Assembly: GCF_025370935.1 (NCBI RefSeq)
Contig: NC_133474.1
Location: forward strand, 12,337,160-12,401,159
DNA from: Choristoneura fumiferana
Taxonomy: Eukaryota; Arthropoda; Insecta; Lepidoptera; Tortricidae
Reading direction: 5' to 3'
DNA length: 64,000 nucleotides
In this document: positions 48,197-60,180 of the stretch, one piece after another
Position numbering within the stretch: position 1 is the stretch's first letter
How the letters are laid out: each line of letters opens with the position of its first letter
Program-made: the position numbers and the translations under genes
The notes under the pieces: model-generated
Seen by the model: only the letters and a program-made list of their open reading frames with translations
Databases searched by the model: none
Told to the model about the DNA's origin: nothing

Positions 48197-48268
48197 TAGC
48201 AGAGCGTGGTTTCGATCCACGGACCTCTGGGTTATGGGCCCAGCACGCTTCCACTGCGCCACTCTGCT
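48197..48268 (-). tRNA. initiator tRNA-Met (CAT anticodon)
   Basis: Seen on the minus strand: a complete 72-nt cloverleaf. The acceptor stem is AGCAGAG/CTCTGCT with a terminal A, the D-arm region is TGGCGCAGTGG, and the anticodon stem is CTGGG with loop CCCATAA. The T-arm is CGTGG/CCACG with loop ATCGAAA. Known initiator-only features are present: A1 pairing with U72, three consecutive G:C pairs closing the anticodon loop, and A at T-loop position 54. Internal A and B boxes are intact. A TTTTT run (plus-strand 48184-48188) lies just downstream as a Pol III terminator. It sits antisense within the long intron of the C1 gene. Role: starts translation. Confidence 0.95.
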
Positions 48269-48953
48269 GATGCGTCGACTGCTCAAAATTACCTAACGCT
48301 GTGTAAATGCTCTGATTAGATATAGCATGTCATCGTTTTTCTAAAAAACCATTCTTGTTGTCGCGATAAAATTTAATGTTATCATGTAATAAGTTGTTGG
48401 TAAAAAAAAAAATGAATACAAGCTCCTTTTAACCAAACTGTACTTTTTGTTGACTGTACTTGTACTGTCATCCAAACTACATTTGAATACCAAATTTTAA
48501 CTCGATGCCATTAACCGTTGAAGAGTTCCGTCCTGTGGAGACGATACTGGCCGGACTACCAGGATGTCACTATCAGATTATTGCATTGTCACCAGATTTT
48601 TATAAATTTACCAAATTTCATGTCGATCGGACTACTGGATGTGGGTCAAATTTAACTTGCAAGAATTGACCCAAATAAACAAACAAAAGAACAGGGCAAG
48701 TTAAATAAAAGCTTGTAAAAACAATCCCACCAAAAACATTTCATGTAAAAATGGCGGCCAATGCTCACAAGCTTTTAATGCTTTCGCTGTAAAAAGTTAT
48801 CAGATCCAAAAAAATACCAAGCCCATTAACCCTGGATTTACTAAACCTACACTACACCTTGGTTTTAAAGTGTGACCTGGCAGTTTCATAGCTCTATTGC
48901 ATATCATAAAATTGGAGACTGTGATATAAATTTTCCACCGTACACATAAGTCT

Positions 48954-49062
48954 ATCAGACCGTCTGGACGATATTGTAAGAAATTAAGATTAATAATATA
49001 TGTATTATCACAATATTGAAGACGAACATAATTTCTCGCAATATCGGCCAGACGGTCCGATA
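48954..49062. repeat. inverted-repeat element
   Basis: ATCAGACCGTCTGGACGATA TTG against CAATATCGGCCAGACGGTCC GAT, with AAGAAATT/AATTTCT inside. Confidence 0.6.
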
Positions 49063-50249
49063 CACTACACCCCTAAACAGGGGTGTTTAGGGATGGGAGG
49101 GCAAAAGTTTCAGATTTATTATTTTTTTTACTTTCTGTGTGTAAACACTAGACTACATGCCGAATTTCAGCTTTCTAGAACATTGGGAAGTACCCTAGAT
49201 TTTTGATAAGTGAGTAAGTGACTAAATTGACGTATTTTGGGTATCAATAAAATCTAAAGTACGAGCATTAATGCTAGATCAACGAAACTTGGTGTGTTTA
49301 ATAAATTTCCTAGCCATATTTTATGCTGTGAATTTGGGCACTCTAGTGTCAACTGAGACGATGTTATGAGGGTTTGAAAGTACGACGAAACGGTTCGAGA
49401 AAAGGTAGGTAGTACCCTGCCTTCTTTTTTTTCGTCTTTCAAAATTACGCAAATTAAATTAAATATTTGAATGTTCTATGTAAGTTAAAGGCTAGTATTC
49501 TTTTTTAAATTACTATATGAATTTAAAGTTTAATTGACTGTATCAATGTGTCAAAGAAACTAAATCACGTACCAGGGTGGAACCTTTGTACCACTAATGT
49601 CATGTTGACATCCCATACATCTGTCAAAGACATCATTAAGAAGTTTTTATTTGACCTAGTATTTCATGTTGTGTTTGGTTAAACGGGGAGATTATTGTTA
49701 TGATTCAATACTTATTAAAGTTATTCATTGGAAATATTTTTATGATCATTGCAACATGCTTCCATCCAGCATTTGGAACCGGAAAGTAGCGTTCTGCCCA
49801 AAAGGGTCAGATTGTTTTAATTGGACCGGCGCTAGAGTTAATTAATGTGACTGACCGAATAACTGCGCTCTTTCATTAAACACAATTAAACTGGAAAATG
49901 GTATTATTGAATTATTCTAAACTAGTTTTTAGCCGTAGTTTTATCTGCAATTAAAAGTAACTGTAAACCTGATTTCGTTTGGTTTAGGTACCTACATACT
50001 TATAAAGTATTCCCTACATAGCAAATAGAGGTAGGTGGTCGATGGCAAGTACTATTTACTTACCGATAAATTATTGTAAAAATACGAGGATATGTGGTTT
50101 GACAGCATTAAATGAACTATGGTAGAGTTATTTTAAGATGGTCCGACTGTGCTGTGACAGTTTGCAACGATAGCTGTTACAATGCCAATAAGTTGATATA
50201 GTTTTTTTTGACAAAAGATTAAATATTGTCACAGGAATTATAATTAAAA

Positions 50250-50492
50250 CTAACTTTTTCCCACGGCTTCGTCCGCGTGAAATTCGGTTATCGCACGCTG
50301 TTCCCCTTGGAACTGTGCATTTTTTCGATATAAAAAGTAGCCTAATGTCACTCTTTGGCCCATAAACTATTTCTGTACCAAAAATCACGTTGATCCGTCG
50401 CTCCGTTTCGACGTGAAAGACGAACAAACATATAACACACACAAACACACACTTTCGCATTTATAATATTAGTAAGTACCAGTAAGTATGGA
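50250..50492 (-). mobile_element. short Helitron-like element
   Basis: Minus-strand copy: TCCATAC head at 50492, TTATAAATGCGAAAGTGTG near 50465, ending near 50250 with a decayed CTAA-type tail. The same family as the 30004 copy. Confidence 0.65.
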
Positions 50493-51361
50493 TGTCTGTA
50501 GCTCTAGATGATACGCTGTACGTAACTATGAAAGTTCTTGGCGGAACGTAACTGGTGAATCTGCCACACAGTCTCCAGTGACGATAACCGGCGATAGATT
50601 ACATAACCTGGGCGTCTAGCTCGATATCCGTTTTATAGACCTACTTAGGTTTTACGCCCCAACTTCAACCTTCGAGGATAACTTTATTATAAGAATACTT
50701 TTCAATGTTTACTTAATAGGTAAAAATTGGAGCGGAAATAATAGGAAAATAAAACATAATTACGTTTGAGCGACTCGTATGAAACTCACCCTCGTCTCTC
50801 AATTTATTAGCCGTGACGGTGAGGCACCGAGATAGACATTAATAGAAAACCACGACAAATTACAATCGGTTCAGTGGATCTCGACCTATATCAAACGGAG
50901 AGACAGAGGCCCAGCGTTTTTTTTAAAGATACTTAGGGTGAGCCCGGCACCCGGTGTTTTAAGAATATTTTCTTTAGCTAAATGGTAGTAAATCAAAAGA
51001 ATGGTTTCATAGAAATGTTAGCGTCTATTGTTTTCAAAAAGAAGCAATTAACACACTTTTAAATTTTTTCCCTGCAGAATTCAGTTAATGGCGCTTTAAT
51101 TTTTATGCAAAACGACAAGTGCTACGAACATTTGCTACGCCGTAGCAGGCAATATGTGCTAAAATGTTGTGTTAGGCTCAAACTAATCTTCACCACGAAC
51201 TGACGTTATTGGCTTTGCGAGCCGAGAATGGAGAATGTGATCGATGAGTGCTTTGCCGCGGCAACGTGACAGCCGCGACGTTTGTGAGCGTCAAGTCAGC
51301 GTGCCTTCAAAATTGTATGTATGTACGTACAATCGTTCGCCAGAACTTTAGACTTGATTCA

Positions 51362-51655
51362 ATCATCATCAATCATCCCATCCCGTACAGGCCTCCTCTT
51401 GGAATGAGAAGGCTTCGACCGTAGTTCCCACGCGGGCCAAGTGCGGATTGGGAACTTCACACACACCATTGAATTTCTTCGAAAGTTTGTGCAGGTTTAC
51501 GGTTTGTGGTTTACGTTTAGGTTACGATGTTTTCCTTCACCGTAAAGCTCGTGGTAAATTTCGAATGTAATTTCAGAGGTGCGAGTCAGGACTTAAACTA
51601 ACGATCCTCTGCTTGACAGGCCATAGGACAAACCACTAGGCCGCCACGGATTCGA
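51362..51655 (-). mobile_element. tRNA-derived SINE
   Basis: Read on the minus strand it starts CCGTGGCGGCCTAGTGGTTT, which carries an A-box-like TGGCGGCCTAGTGG. A decayed B box (GATCGTTAGTTTAAGTCC) follows, then a SINE body ending in a GATGATTGAT run. A body fragment of the same family is at 8600-8700. Confidence 0.7.
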
Positions 51656-52003
51656 CTAGGTTATTCCATTACTAAATGTCAAAAGTTGAACTTGTTCACT
51701 CATAGTGAAAACTGACAAGTTTTTCAATTACAACGTCACCAATATTGCTTTCTACTCAGTGGATATTTAGGATGGGTTACGTATAGTGCTATTATCACCC
51801 ATAATGCTTTTAAAATGATTCGAAAACTAGTAGGTACTTATCTTTAAATATCTCGTCGAGTTGAAATAGTCCATAGACGAGGAGAATACTTATGAAGACG
51901 ATTAGTGCAGCATTAAGCGAGTGTGTCTGGTTTTTCCAACACATCCATTCTTATGTGTGAATCAGAATACTTAGGCTATATGCATCATTCAGATGATCAG
52001 AGG

Positions 52004-52373
52004 TAGGGTTGCAAGATGGCCAGGACATCCGGGATTGTCCCGGAATTACGTGTCTTGTCCCGTGTCCAGGAATTACACTTTAATGTCCCGAATTTCGACC
52101 ACTAACTATACTACTTGTTTTTCTTCAATAAGTCACGAGTAGGTCACGAATGTTACGATGTGTACAACTGTACAGATAGGTCAATTCAACTCATCTGTGC
52201 GCGGCGCTATGTTGTTAGGTAAATAAGTTTTCACCATAGATATAATGGTATATTTGTAAATAAAATATACGATTTACAAGAATAATTATCAATTTTCGGA
52301 TATTTACCTACCGACACAATTCGTAAGCCTCTGAATTGTCCCGGAAATGAAATGTCTGTATCTGGCAACCCTA
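52004..52373. mobile_element. hAT-type MITE with 8-bp target duplication
   Basis: TAGGGTTGC and GCAACCCTA form 9-bp terminal inverted repeats. ATCAGAGG occurs directly outside both ends (51996-52003 and 52374-52381). An 8-bp duplication with TAGGG-like ends is the signature of hAT elements. 370 bp, no transposase. Confidence 0.88.
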
Positions 52374-52444
52374 ATCAGAGGGTTTATTATCTAACACTTG
52401 GAATCACAATCGTTTTCTCCACTTCTTTGTGGTGCATAAAGTGC

Positions 52445-52552
52445 ATAATTCGAGCTTCGTATCTTGCCGTCCCTCTGACGCTAATATTATTTAATACGAG
52501 AGTGAGAGGGACGATAAGATACGAACTTCGATTTTCGTAGTAGTCCCCCAGA
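52445..52552. repeat. MITE, family B (partial)
   Basis: ATAATTCGAGCTTCGTATCT TGCCGTCCCTCTGACGC and AGAGGGACGATAAGATACGA ACTTCG...CGTAGTAGTCCC match the nested element at 62095-62217. The left terminus is missing or diverged. Confidence 0.65.
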
Positions 52553-55500
52553 TCTCCGATATCATTTTGGGTAGCTACCGTGACGCTCACCGATGTTAGG
52601 AGGATGTCACGTACGCTTTGAGCAACCCGCCCGCGCCCGAACAGATGGCTCACTCCTTCACTAAATTGTTGATTTGTTTCAAAGGAAGCGAAGGACGGCA
52701 GGTATCGTCTAAATGCCACGTCATGAATATAAATGTTCCTGCTAAAAGGGAATTCATGAAATTGACAAAATCACGCCACGTGCGCCGCGGGCTTACGAAA
52801 GTATCGTAGCTGCGTCTACAGAGATAACGGTGAAAATGGAACATCGTACGGGAGAGATGAAATATTTGCCGTGTATGTTGACACGCGCGCTTGTTATGAT
52901 TTACTTCTGCAATAAGAACTTACATTCGTAGAAAGTGGGAACACGGGATATAAAAACACGATGAAACAACTCCGACTCCAATTGGGTCTTCTGATTTTTG
53001 CACGAGACATAAATTAGTATAATGTAGTAGAAAGGAACTAGGTAGTTACTATGAATATTTAAGTAAACCTGAGTACGAGAAACCGGCCCCAGTTTTCAGC
53101 ATTTTTTCAGGTTTAATTTTACCCTATTTACCTATTTGTGAGTGCCGTTAAAATTATGATTGATTCAGGCATTACTTCGCAGAGGTGTCCATAAAAATGA
53201 ACTAAATATGTATATATGTATTTAAAATATGTATATATTTCAAAATTATGATCTAATTCTAAATGTACCTAACTAAGTAAATTTGTATTCTCAGTTACAG
53301 TAGAGAAGAACCTTCTTAATTACTTATTCTTTGACATTTTAATACGTTTTTTTAAAGTATAACAAGGTAAACGTACTAGCGGTCATCACCCTCCCAATAG
53401 TTGGCATCTTTAATCTTATTTCATTAGCAATAGAGATGACAGCAGGGTGTCGTTTAAATATTGGGTATTTACGTGTCGAACACTCGGACGTTTACCTCAC
53501 CTAAGTAATACCTACTTCCAAACAAGTTCCGCTTTAGTAGATCTAAGAGTTCCGTAATCCGAACCCTTTCTGGTAAACATGTTGTCACCACATGTCCTTG
53601 CACGAGTATTAATTTTGAGTACCTACGTAAAACTCCGTTTAGAAAACTTATTTACTCTTATTTATTGGCAGTTGATACTTTGTAATTTCTTCCATGATCC
53701 TTAAAAAGTTTAAAATTGGAAACGAAACGTTTTTATATAAAAATATCTTTAAGAAAAACAAGTTTATCTCAGTAACTATGTGTATTCATGAACATATTCA
53801 TATTCAGGTATTGTAGGCACCCGAAACTTTTCCTGTTACGTATAAGTTTATGTATTTGTGTAGGTGTTTCTCGGGTGAAGGTCGGAGGCGTGAGACGGTC
53901 GCGACCCTTTCTTTAATAAGTGCTCGTTTTGAGCCGTCCGGGCCGGCGGGAGGCTCCGTAATGACCGCACCCGGCGCAACCGCCGTACACACGACTCAAA
54001 CGATACTCTAACGCGAAACACTCATTATTCTGACGGATTAATTTAAAGAGTGACATCATCGTCAAGCTTATTTGAAATATGTATAAATTTTCAAGTAAGT
54101 ACGTATTAAAGAAACAAACGAACAAAGTTTTCAAGTGGCCCCAGTTTATTGATTCCGTTCGCAGAATACCCAAGGTTCAGTACAACGTCCTACTGTAAAC
54201 TTCGCTGAGTGTTCCCGGTAAGACGAAATTATGTTGTGTGCTTTGAGCACGGAATAATTTGATCGGTAAATTATTACTGAGCATGATAAACAAAACTAAA
54301 CTCATGTTATGACGGAGCTAGCTCTCGTGAGAAGCGGCTTTATGCTTCAGCCATTTCTCACTTTTATTTTTCTTTGTTCATGTTCTAAGGGCGGTAGAAA
54401 GCATCGTCGGAAGATATAACTCACCGCTCAACTCAACAGAGACACTTTTTAGGGACAAAAAATATTGTTACAGGGACAAAAAAAACACAAAAAAGTAGCT
54501 GAGGGACGATAAATCCTATCACAGTAATACTTGTTTGGTTTTGGAAAGTCATGTATTTGTTTCATACGTAAATAATTAGGTAACAATGTTATCCTTTGTT
54601 AACACGAATTTGGTTAAACGTGTTAGTGTGCCTGCGGGCCTCGCCCCGGGCTCCCGGCGGTTGACGGCTGACGGCGCTCGGGCCTTTGCAATTTATTGTC
54701 GGGATTTAGCGAATTATTCTACTATGAATTGGTTTCCGAGAAATAGAGCCAACTTGTAACCCACTGGAGTGTCATTGTGCATCGGCATTTTGATGTCCCA
54801 CCTCCTCAATTCATGCTCATTTTTATATGTGCCCAACATTGCTTGGTATTGTTATCGTATGCACCGTTGCATTTACGACTCGTTTGACGCGTGCAGGAGC
54901 TTTAAAAGTGGGACCGCCGTTATTGACAATGGAGAATGGAGATATCTATTTGTCGGACAGTTGGATTCTCCATTGTTTGAATTGGCTATAGAACCAGCTG
55001 TTGAACGTAATTTGATTTAGTTGGTTAATGGAGCGGGTGTGCTCCATTGTTACGAATTGTCTTCTATATGGCTGCTGTGTTACGCGGAGCGCGGGTGCGC
55101 GCGCCGGCTGCTGAGACGCATCCCCGCGTCGGAAGCTGCGCCGGGGCAGGTGCAAAAACAACATCACTTGTGTGTGACCGCGGCACGCACGCCCTGTTAT
55201 GCGGCTTTTATAAATTCTTAACATTTTTTGAGAGAACCGGTTCAGGAGTTATTTTAAAAAAATATACTGATTTTCATAGGTGGGTCAACCCTTTAGATAG
55301 CAACTATTGAATATGGTTCGTTTAGCATCTGCACAGGCGTTTAAATAATTAAAGGGGCTCGTTTTAGATTTTCAAGCACTCAAACGGGTGGCTGAGCATT
55401 GTTCGTAGATAAGAACAGAGTAGTGATTTATTTGGTATCGCAGCGGCTGTCGATCATGTGCGCGCGCATGTGGCGCCAGCGGCCGGCGCCGGCGCCTGCC

Positions 55501-57099
55501 AGCACCCGTGACGTCATCGGGCATTCTGCTCTTCTACATTTAGATGCATATCTATACAGACACTCTTCCGCAAACCGCACAGGTGCCCATAAAGCTCCCG
55601 CCATTATCCTGTAGGTACATACCGTTTATAGCGTAAGACCGGCTGAAATAGCCCATTTCCTTTGCACGCTACGAACAAGAACAGACGTAACGAGATCTGA
55701 TTTGTAGCCGTCACTAACAATTTGCAAACGAGTGTAAAACATGTTAGAGCTTTTAAAGCGATAAGATCAAGTTGTGCGAGCAGTTAGTTATTGAATGCAA
55801 ATTGCTCGACTATCGCAGGGCCTCGGAAACAAATGAATGGAATACATATACATATACACATTTTATTACCACGATAATGGCTGAGCTAAATGTATTTTAA
55901 ACAGAGAAAATGTGCTCGATAAATATTATACGAAAGCAATGCAAGAGAGAGTTGTTTAGCGTCCATACGTTATATCAAATAGACGGTTATAAATGCTGTT
56001 TAGAAAAACATACTTTATAGTATTATAATGTTCCTGGCCTATTAACTTCGCTGATAGAAAGATTTTTTGATTGGATCGCTTTACAAATATCGTCTAATTA
56101 GGGCAATTCTATAAATAAAGTTTATGTCACTTTTAATAATAGTTCAAATATAAATTGTAGCTTTATGCGGCTAAAAGAAATAAGAATAAGTGTAATTGCT
56201 GCGCGTGTGGTTGAATGGGCCATGGCATTGTGCGCGGGCGCGGGCAGGTATGGTTCCCGATCCCACGCACAAGTCATCTGTATTTTTTTGTATTAAGGTT
56301 GAAACTTGAAAATTTTACCTAAAAACAAGAACAAAATGGGATACAGGGTGGACTGGGTGGCCGCTGACCGCCCTTGTTCCAGTGGCATGCGTCCCGGCTC
56401 CACTTGACTTCTTCCATAGCTCAATAAAGTTTTAAAGTAATTTTTGTTAAGGCGGCTGTACCTACTAAGCCACATGCCCGCGAAAATTAAATGTCTACCC
56501 TTTATGTATGTAGGGTTAAAAAAGGTATAGGTTAAAAATAATAGGTAGGGGAAACTGTTGTACCTTGGCCATAGTTGTACCTCGGACAGTCGTCGAAATT
56601 TATATGTTCCATAATCATGTGCTGTACCATTTGAACCGTCGGCGGGAAGTATCGAAGTAAAGTTAGTAACGAAACGTAACGCTGAATGTGCTGTGTGAGA
56701 AAATCATGAAAATAAAAATCCCTTTACAAGAAGTACTTTTTTTGAACTTTAAATGAGGCCTATTTATTAAATGTTTTAATTTTTCGTAATAAAAGTCAAT
56801 AAACTATGTCAATTGTTTTGTTAATTAGCTACGTAACAGTAAACCTAAATCGATGTGCGTTTTGGACGCATTTTTTACCTAAACAACTGGATACGTTGTA
56901 CCTAGGACACTAATATAAAATGAAATTTAATAGTAAACTAAACCAAAAAACTAAGGTAACTTTTTGTTTAATCTATAAAATAATATCTACGAACTTGGCG
57001 GGAAAACTGCTGTGGGTCAATAACCAGTAAATAAGTTAGCGATTTTTTAAATTCATACAACAAATAATCATTAAATATTTACTACCATTGTGATTTTTT

Positions 57100-57515
57100 T
57101 CAATTTTTTCCTCTTACTGGTTTAGATTTTAGAGGGGGGGGCGGCGCCCTATTTTAATGAAAATTTTCACTTTAAAGTTGAATATTTCACAAACAAATCA
57201 CTGAATCGAAAAACCGTCTTAGCAAACCCCTAATGGTTTTAAAAGACCTATCCAACGATATCCTACACTATCGGGTTGGATGAGAAAAAAAAATCACCTC
57301 CACTTTACGTCTATGGGAGGTACCCCAAAAAAAATTTTTTTTGAATTTTTAATTGTACTATTTTGTCGGCGTAGTTTACATATACATCCGTGCAAAATTA
57401 CAACTATCTAGCATTGATAGTCCCTGAGCAAAGCCGCGGACGGACAGACAGACAGACAGACATGGCGAAACTGTAAAGGTTCCGTTTTTGCCATTTTGGC
57501 TCCGAAACCCTAAAA
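57100..57515 (-). repeat. GGGTTCCG-type interspersed repeat
   Basis: Minus-strand relative of 26691-27113, with ACAGACAGACAGAC microsatellite and GTTCCGTTTTTGCCATTTTG near its right edge. It ends about 120 bp before the C1 exon. Confidence 0.6.
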
Positions 57516-57635
57516 ATAAACAACCACAAAAGCGCAAAACACACAGTTGTAAGGTAAAGCAAAGCCAATGCAAGAGATAAATAAACAACCTGTAGGTACT
57601 TATACTTATATTATATTATCTACGTATTGTTACAG

Positions 57636-57741
57636 AAAGAGGGAACGGCGCAGGCGCACGCTTTCCGCAGCAAGTCGTTCCGTAAGCCGCAGCCCTGCCA
57701 CTGGTGCCACCAGCCCGTGCAGCAAGGAGTCTGCTGTAGAG
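57636..57741 (+). CDS. C1 zinc-finger domain, first part (tensin-like)
   Basis: Seen: the acceptor TATTGTTACAG and the donor GTAATT (57742) bound 106 bp that enter in phase 0 and leave in phase 1. It encodes KEGTAQAHAFRSKSFRKPQP then CHWCHQPVQQGVCCR. With the next exon the zinc ligands follow H-x12-C-x2-C-x9-C-x2-C-x4-H-x2-C. Known: C1 domains bind two zinc ions and act as membrane/lipid or protein docking modules. The short x9 loop is found in atypical, non-phorbol-binding C1 domains (Raf, KSR, C1-type tensin). HxFRxKxFRK...GVxCRVCK...HxxCExK most resembles the N-terminal C1 of C1-TEN/tensin-2. Inferred: 5' region of a tensin; PTP-like, C2, SH2 and PTB exons would lie beyond the window. Alternatives are another C1-bearing scaffold or kinase. 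Confidence 0.68.
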
Positions 57742-57899
57742 GTAATTGCTCTAAAATAATTAAGTAAATCCTGGAATAAAAACCGGAGAAGTGCGAGTTA
57801 AACAAGTTTGAAATATATTAATTTTCGTTACACGCCCATCTTTGGGTCATCGATTTAGGTTATCCATTTCGGTATCCGTTCATTTCGCAACTAACGTTT

Positions 57900-58080
57900 G
57901 GCAACCTGATTCATTTCGCAATTTTTCATTTCGCAAACTCTAAAACTGTAAATATTTCAGGATTTATTTCAGGGCCATCGTGTAAATCCCTTTAGGGTTG
58001 GTTAAAATCCTGAAATATTTACAATTTCAGAAATACTAAACAGTTGCGAAATGAAAAGTTGCGAAATTAATGAGGTAGCC
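57900..58080. repeat. MITE-like inverted repeat
   Basis: GGCAACCTGATTCATTTCGC AA...TGTAAATATTTCAGGAT on the left pairs with ATCCTGAAATATTTACA...TTGCGAAATTAATGAGGTAGCC on the right. Confidence 0.65.
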
Positions 58081-58299
58081 AAATCCCGGTTAAAAACTAT
58101 AGATCTGACTGTCATAGGTATTTAAGCCAAACCCATCCAGTTGTTTTAACGTGAAAGAGTAATGAGCGCTATGAGAGCCACACTTAAAAACCTCACGCAA
58201 CAGTGCGCCATCTAGTGAGACAAAAAACGATAGCCCTCATTAAACTAGGTGCGCATTTTTTCACATAACTTTTTTTTCGGAAGTAAAATTTTTTCTCAT

Positions 58300-59415
58300 A
58301 CCATTTTACATCATAATGATCACTCTTCATATTTTTCTTAAAATACTAACGATCGAAACTCATACTCATCAGAATTCATAATATCACTAATCATGCACCT
58401 TGTTCATGCTTATATTTGTTTTCATATATTTTCATAAGAAAATAGGTGTTGTTAGTATAAACTAACGATCGAAACTCCTAATCATTCTAATTCATAATAT
58501 CATAATGCCAATATTCATAAATTTGTTTTATACTAATATTTGTTTTCATATAATTTCTTAACCATAATATAAGCACAATACACACAACTAACGTATATTG
58601 TGATATAAGTGTCATTTATAAATTTTCGATGGTGTGAGTGATCCGATTCTGAATACGTATTACGTATTCAGTAATAGGTTACGTGCAGGTGGTAGGACCT
58701 TGTGCAAGGTCCGCCCGGATTGCTACCACCATCTTGCTCGCTAATCCTGCCGTAAAGCAGCAGTGCTTGCACTGTTGTGTTTCGGCGTAGAGAGTAAGAG
58801 AGCCGGTGAAACTATTGGCACTTGAGGTATCCCATCTTTAGCCTCTAGGTGGCAACGCATCTGCAATCTCTCTGGTGTAGTAGGTGTCTATGGGCGGTGG
58901 TGATCTCTTACCATCAGGAGACCCACTTGCTCGTTTGCCATCCAGTCGAATAGTCGAATAAAAAAAAAGTTACGACGACGAGCGAAGCGGGGAGGAGTGT
59001 TAGGTAGAACTCTGACCCTACAGCGCGCGAGCGTCCCGCGGCAGCGACCGGCGAAGCGCCAGGATCGAACATATTTTTTTAGCTAATACTTATAATAGAA
59101 ATAATTAACGATATAAAATATGTAAGTAAATCTTATTTTGAATAGGTAGTTAATACCGTTATGAAAAACAATATTATGAGTTCAAATATTTTCTTTTTAA
59201 TGCCATTATTAATAAGAAAATTATCATATTTGTCTGTTATGAAGGAAAATTTTATGAAAAACAACATTATGAGTTTAATTATGTTCTTAGTAATGACATT
59301 ATGAGTAAAAAAATGTGGACTCTGTCTGTTATGAGTTCCGATGTTACTAATAAAAATGTATGACCAAAAATAGTATGAAGAAAAAAAAATGAAGAGTGAT
59401 TATTATGAACACAAA
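58300..59415. repeat. large inverted-repeat element enclosing a LINE fragment
   Basis: CATCATAATGATCACTCTTC AT at the left edge is mirrored by ATGAAGAGTGATTATTATGA at the right. Both arms are rich in CATAATAT / ATTATGAG units, and ACTAACGATCGAAACTC occurs twice in the left arm. Confidence 0.55.
58688..58967 (+). repeat. LINE tail fragment, family L
   Basis: GTGGTAGGACCTTGTGCAAG ... GGCGGTGGTGATCTCTTACC ATCAGG...CTCGTTTGCCATCC is, from memory, a ubiquitous lepidopteran LINE 3' end. It is inverted relative to 59945. Confidence 0.65.
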
Positions 59416-59664
59416 TCGGTAGTTAAATTAAAAAATAGGAATAAGAATTTTATGAGAGTCAATATGGACTCACTAAACTACTTTATTCTAACTACTTTAC
59501 TCTATTCGCACAGGTATAATATTAGTAGGATTTTGCATAGGTTTTATAGTGGGTAGTATAGCCATGCTCTACATAAGCAGGTCGCTGTTCGTAGTGTCCC
59601 GTTGTGCCTTTGATATAATTATTATAATTATCTGTCGCATTATTTATAACCTATAAACACATGG

Positions 59665-59832
59665 TATAGCCGGGTAAGCTTGGTCAAACTGGCCTTAGCG
59701 AAAAAATGATTTTCCTTTTACTGGATTATTAGCCTTAAAATGTATGTACTTTCGCAAAATGAGAAAATAGCATTACCTAAAGGAAAATCTTTTTTTCGCT
59801 AAGGGCAGATTGTCCAGGCTTACCCGGCTATA
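59665..59832. repeat. MITE with TATAGCCGGGTAAGC ends
   Basis: TATAGCCGGGTAAGCTTGG and its complement CCAGGCTTACCCGGCTATA flank inner arms CTTAGCGAAAAAATGATTTTCC and GGAAAATCTTTTTTTCGCTAAG. Confidence 0.7.
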
Positions 59833-59944
59833 TCCTTTAACCGTACGCCTTCCGTACGCGATGTTATCAGAGAACATTGACATAAAGTGACAGTACCCTT
59901 GGGTTTTATTCACCAGGATGCATTTTGTTGTTTTTTTTTTATTT

Positions 59945-60180
59945 TTATTCGATTGGATGGCAAACGAGCAAGTGGGTCTCCTGATGGTAAGAGATCATCA
60001 CCGCCCATAAAAATCTGCAACACCAGGGATATTGCAGATGCGTTGCCAACCTAGAGGCCTAAAATTGGATACCTCAAGTGCCAGTAATTTCCCCGGCTCT
60101 CTTACTCTCCACGCCGAAACACAACAGTGCAAGCACTGCTGCTTCACGGCAGGATTAGCGAGAAAGATGGTGGGAGCAAT
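59945..60180 (-). repeat. LINE tail fragment, family L (inverted copy)
   Basis: GATGGCAAACGAGCAAGTGG GTCTCCTGATGG ... GCACTGCTGCTTCACGGCAG is the reverse complement of 58700-58967. The ORF at 60032-60394 is made of this repeat and the adjacent retroelement tail. Confidence 0.65.

Larger units (their letters stand above)
43430..57635. other. long intron or intergenic stretch with tRNA and repeats
   Basis: Contains the tRNA-iMet gene, a SINE, a hAT MITE and other repeats listed. CpG-rich patches lie at about 53880-53990, 54630-54690, 55080-55200 and 55440-55520 (the last with a TGACGTCA site). ORFs at 46318-46560 and 55028-55111 show no recognised similarity. No exon could be supported. Confidence 0.5.

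Noticed and set aside
50128..50460. 110-codon ORF (-)
   Set aside because: Mostly within the minus-strand Helitron-like element, sharing its peptide with the ORF in the 30004 copy (FHxETERRxxVIFG); repeat-derived.
52387..52719. 110-codon ORF (-)
   Set aside because: Half of it is the family B MITE; no recognised domain.
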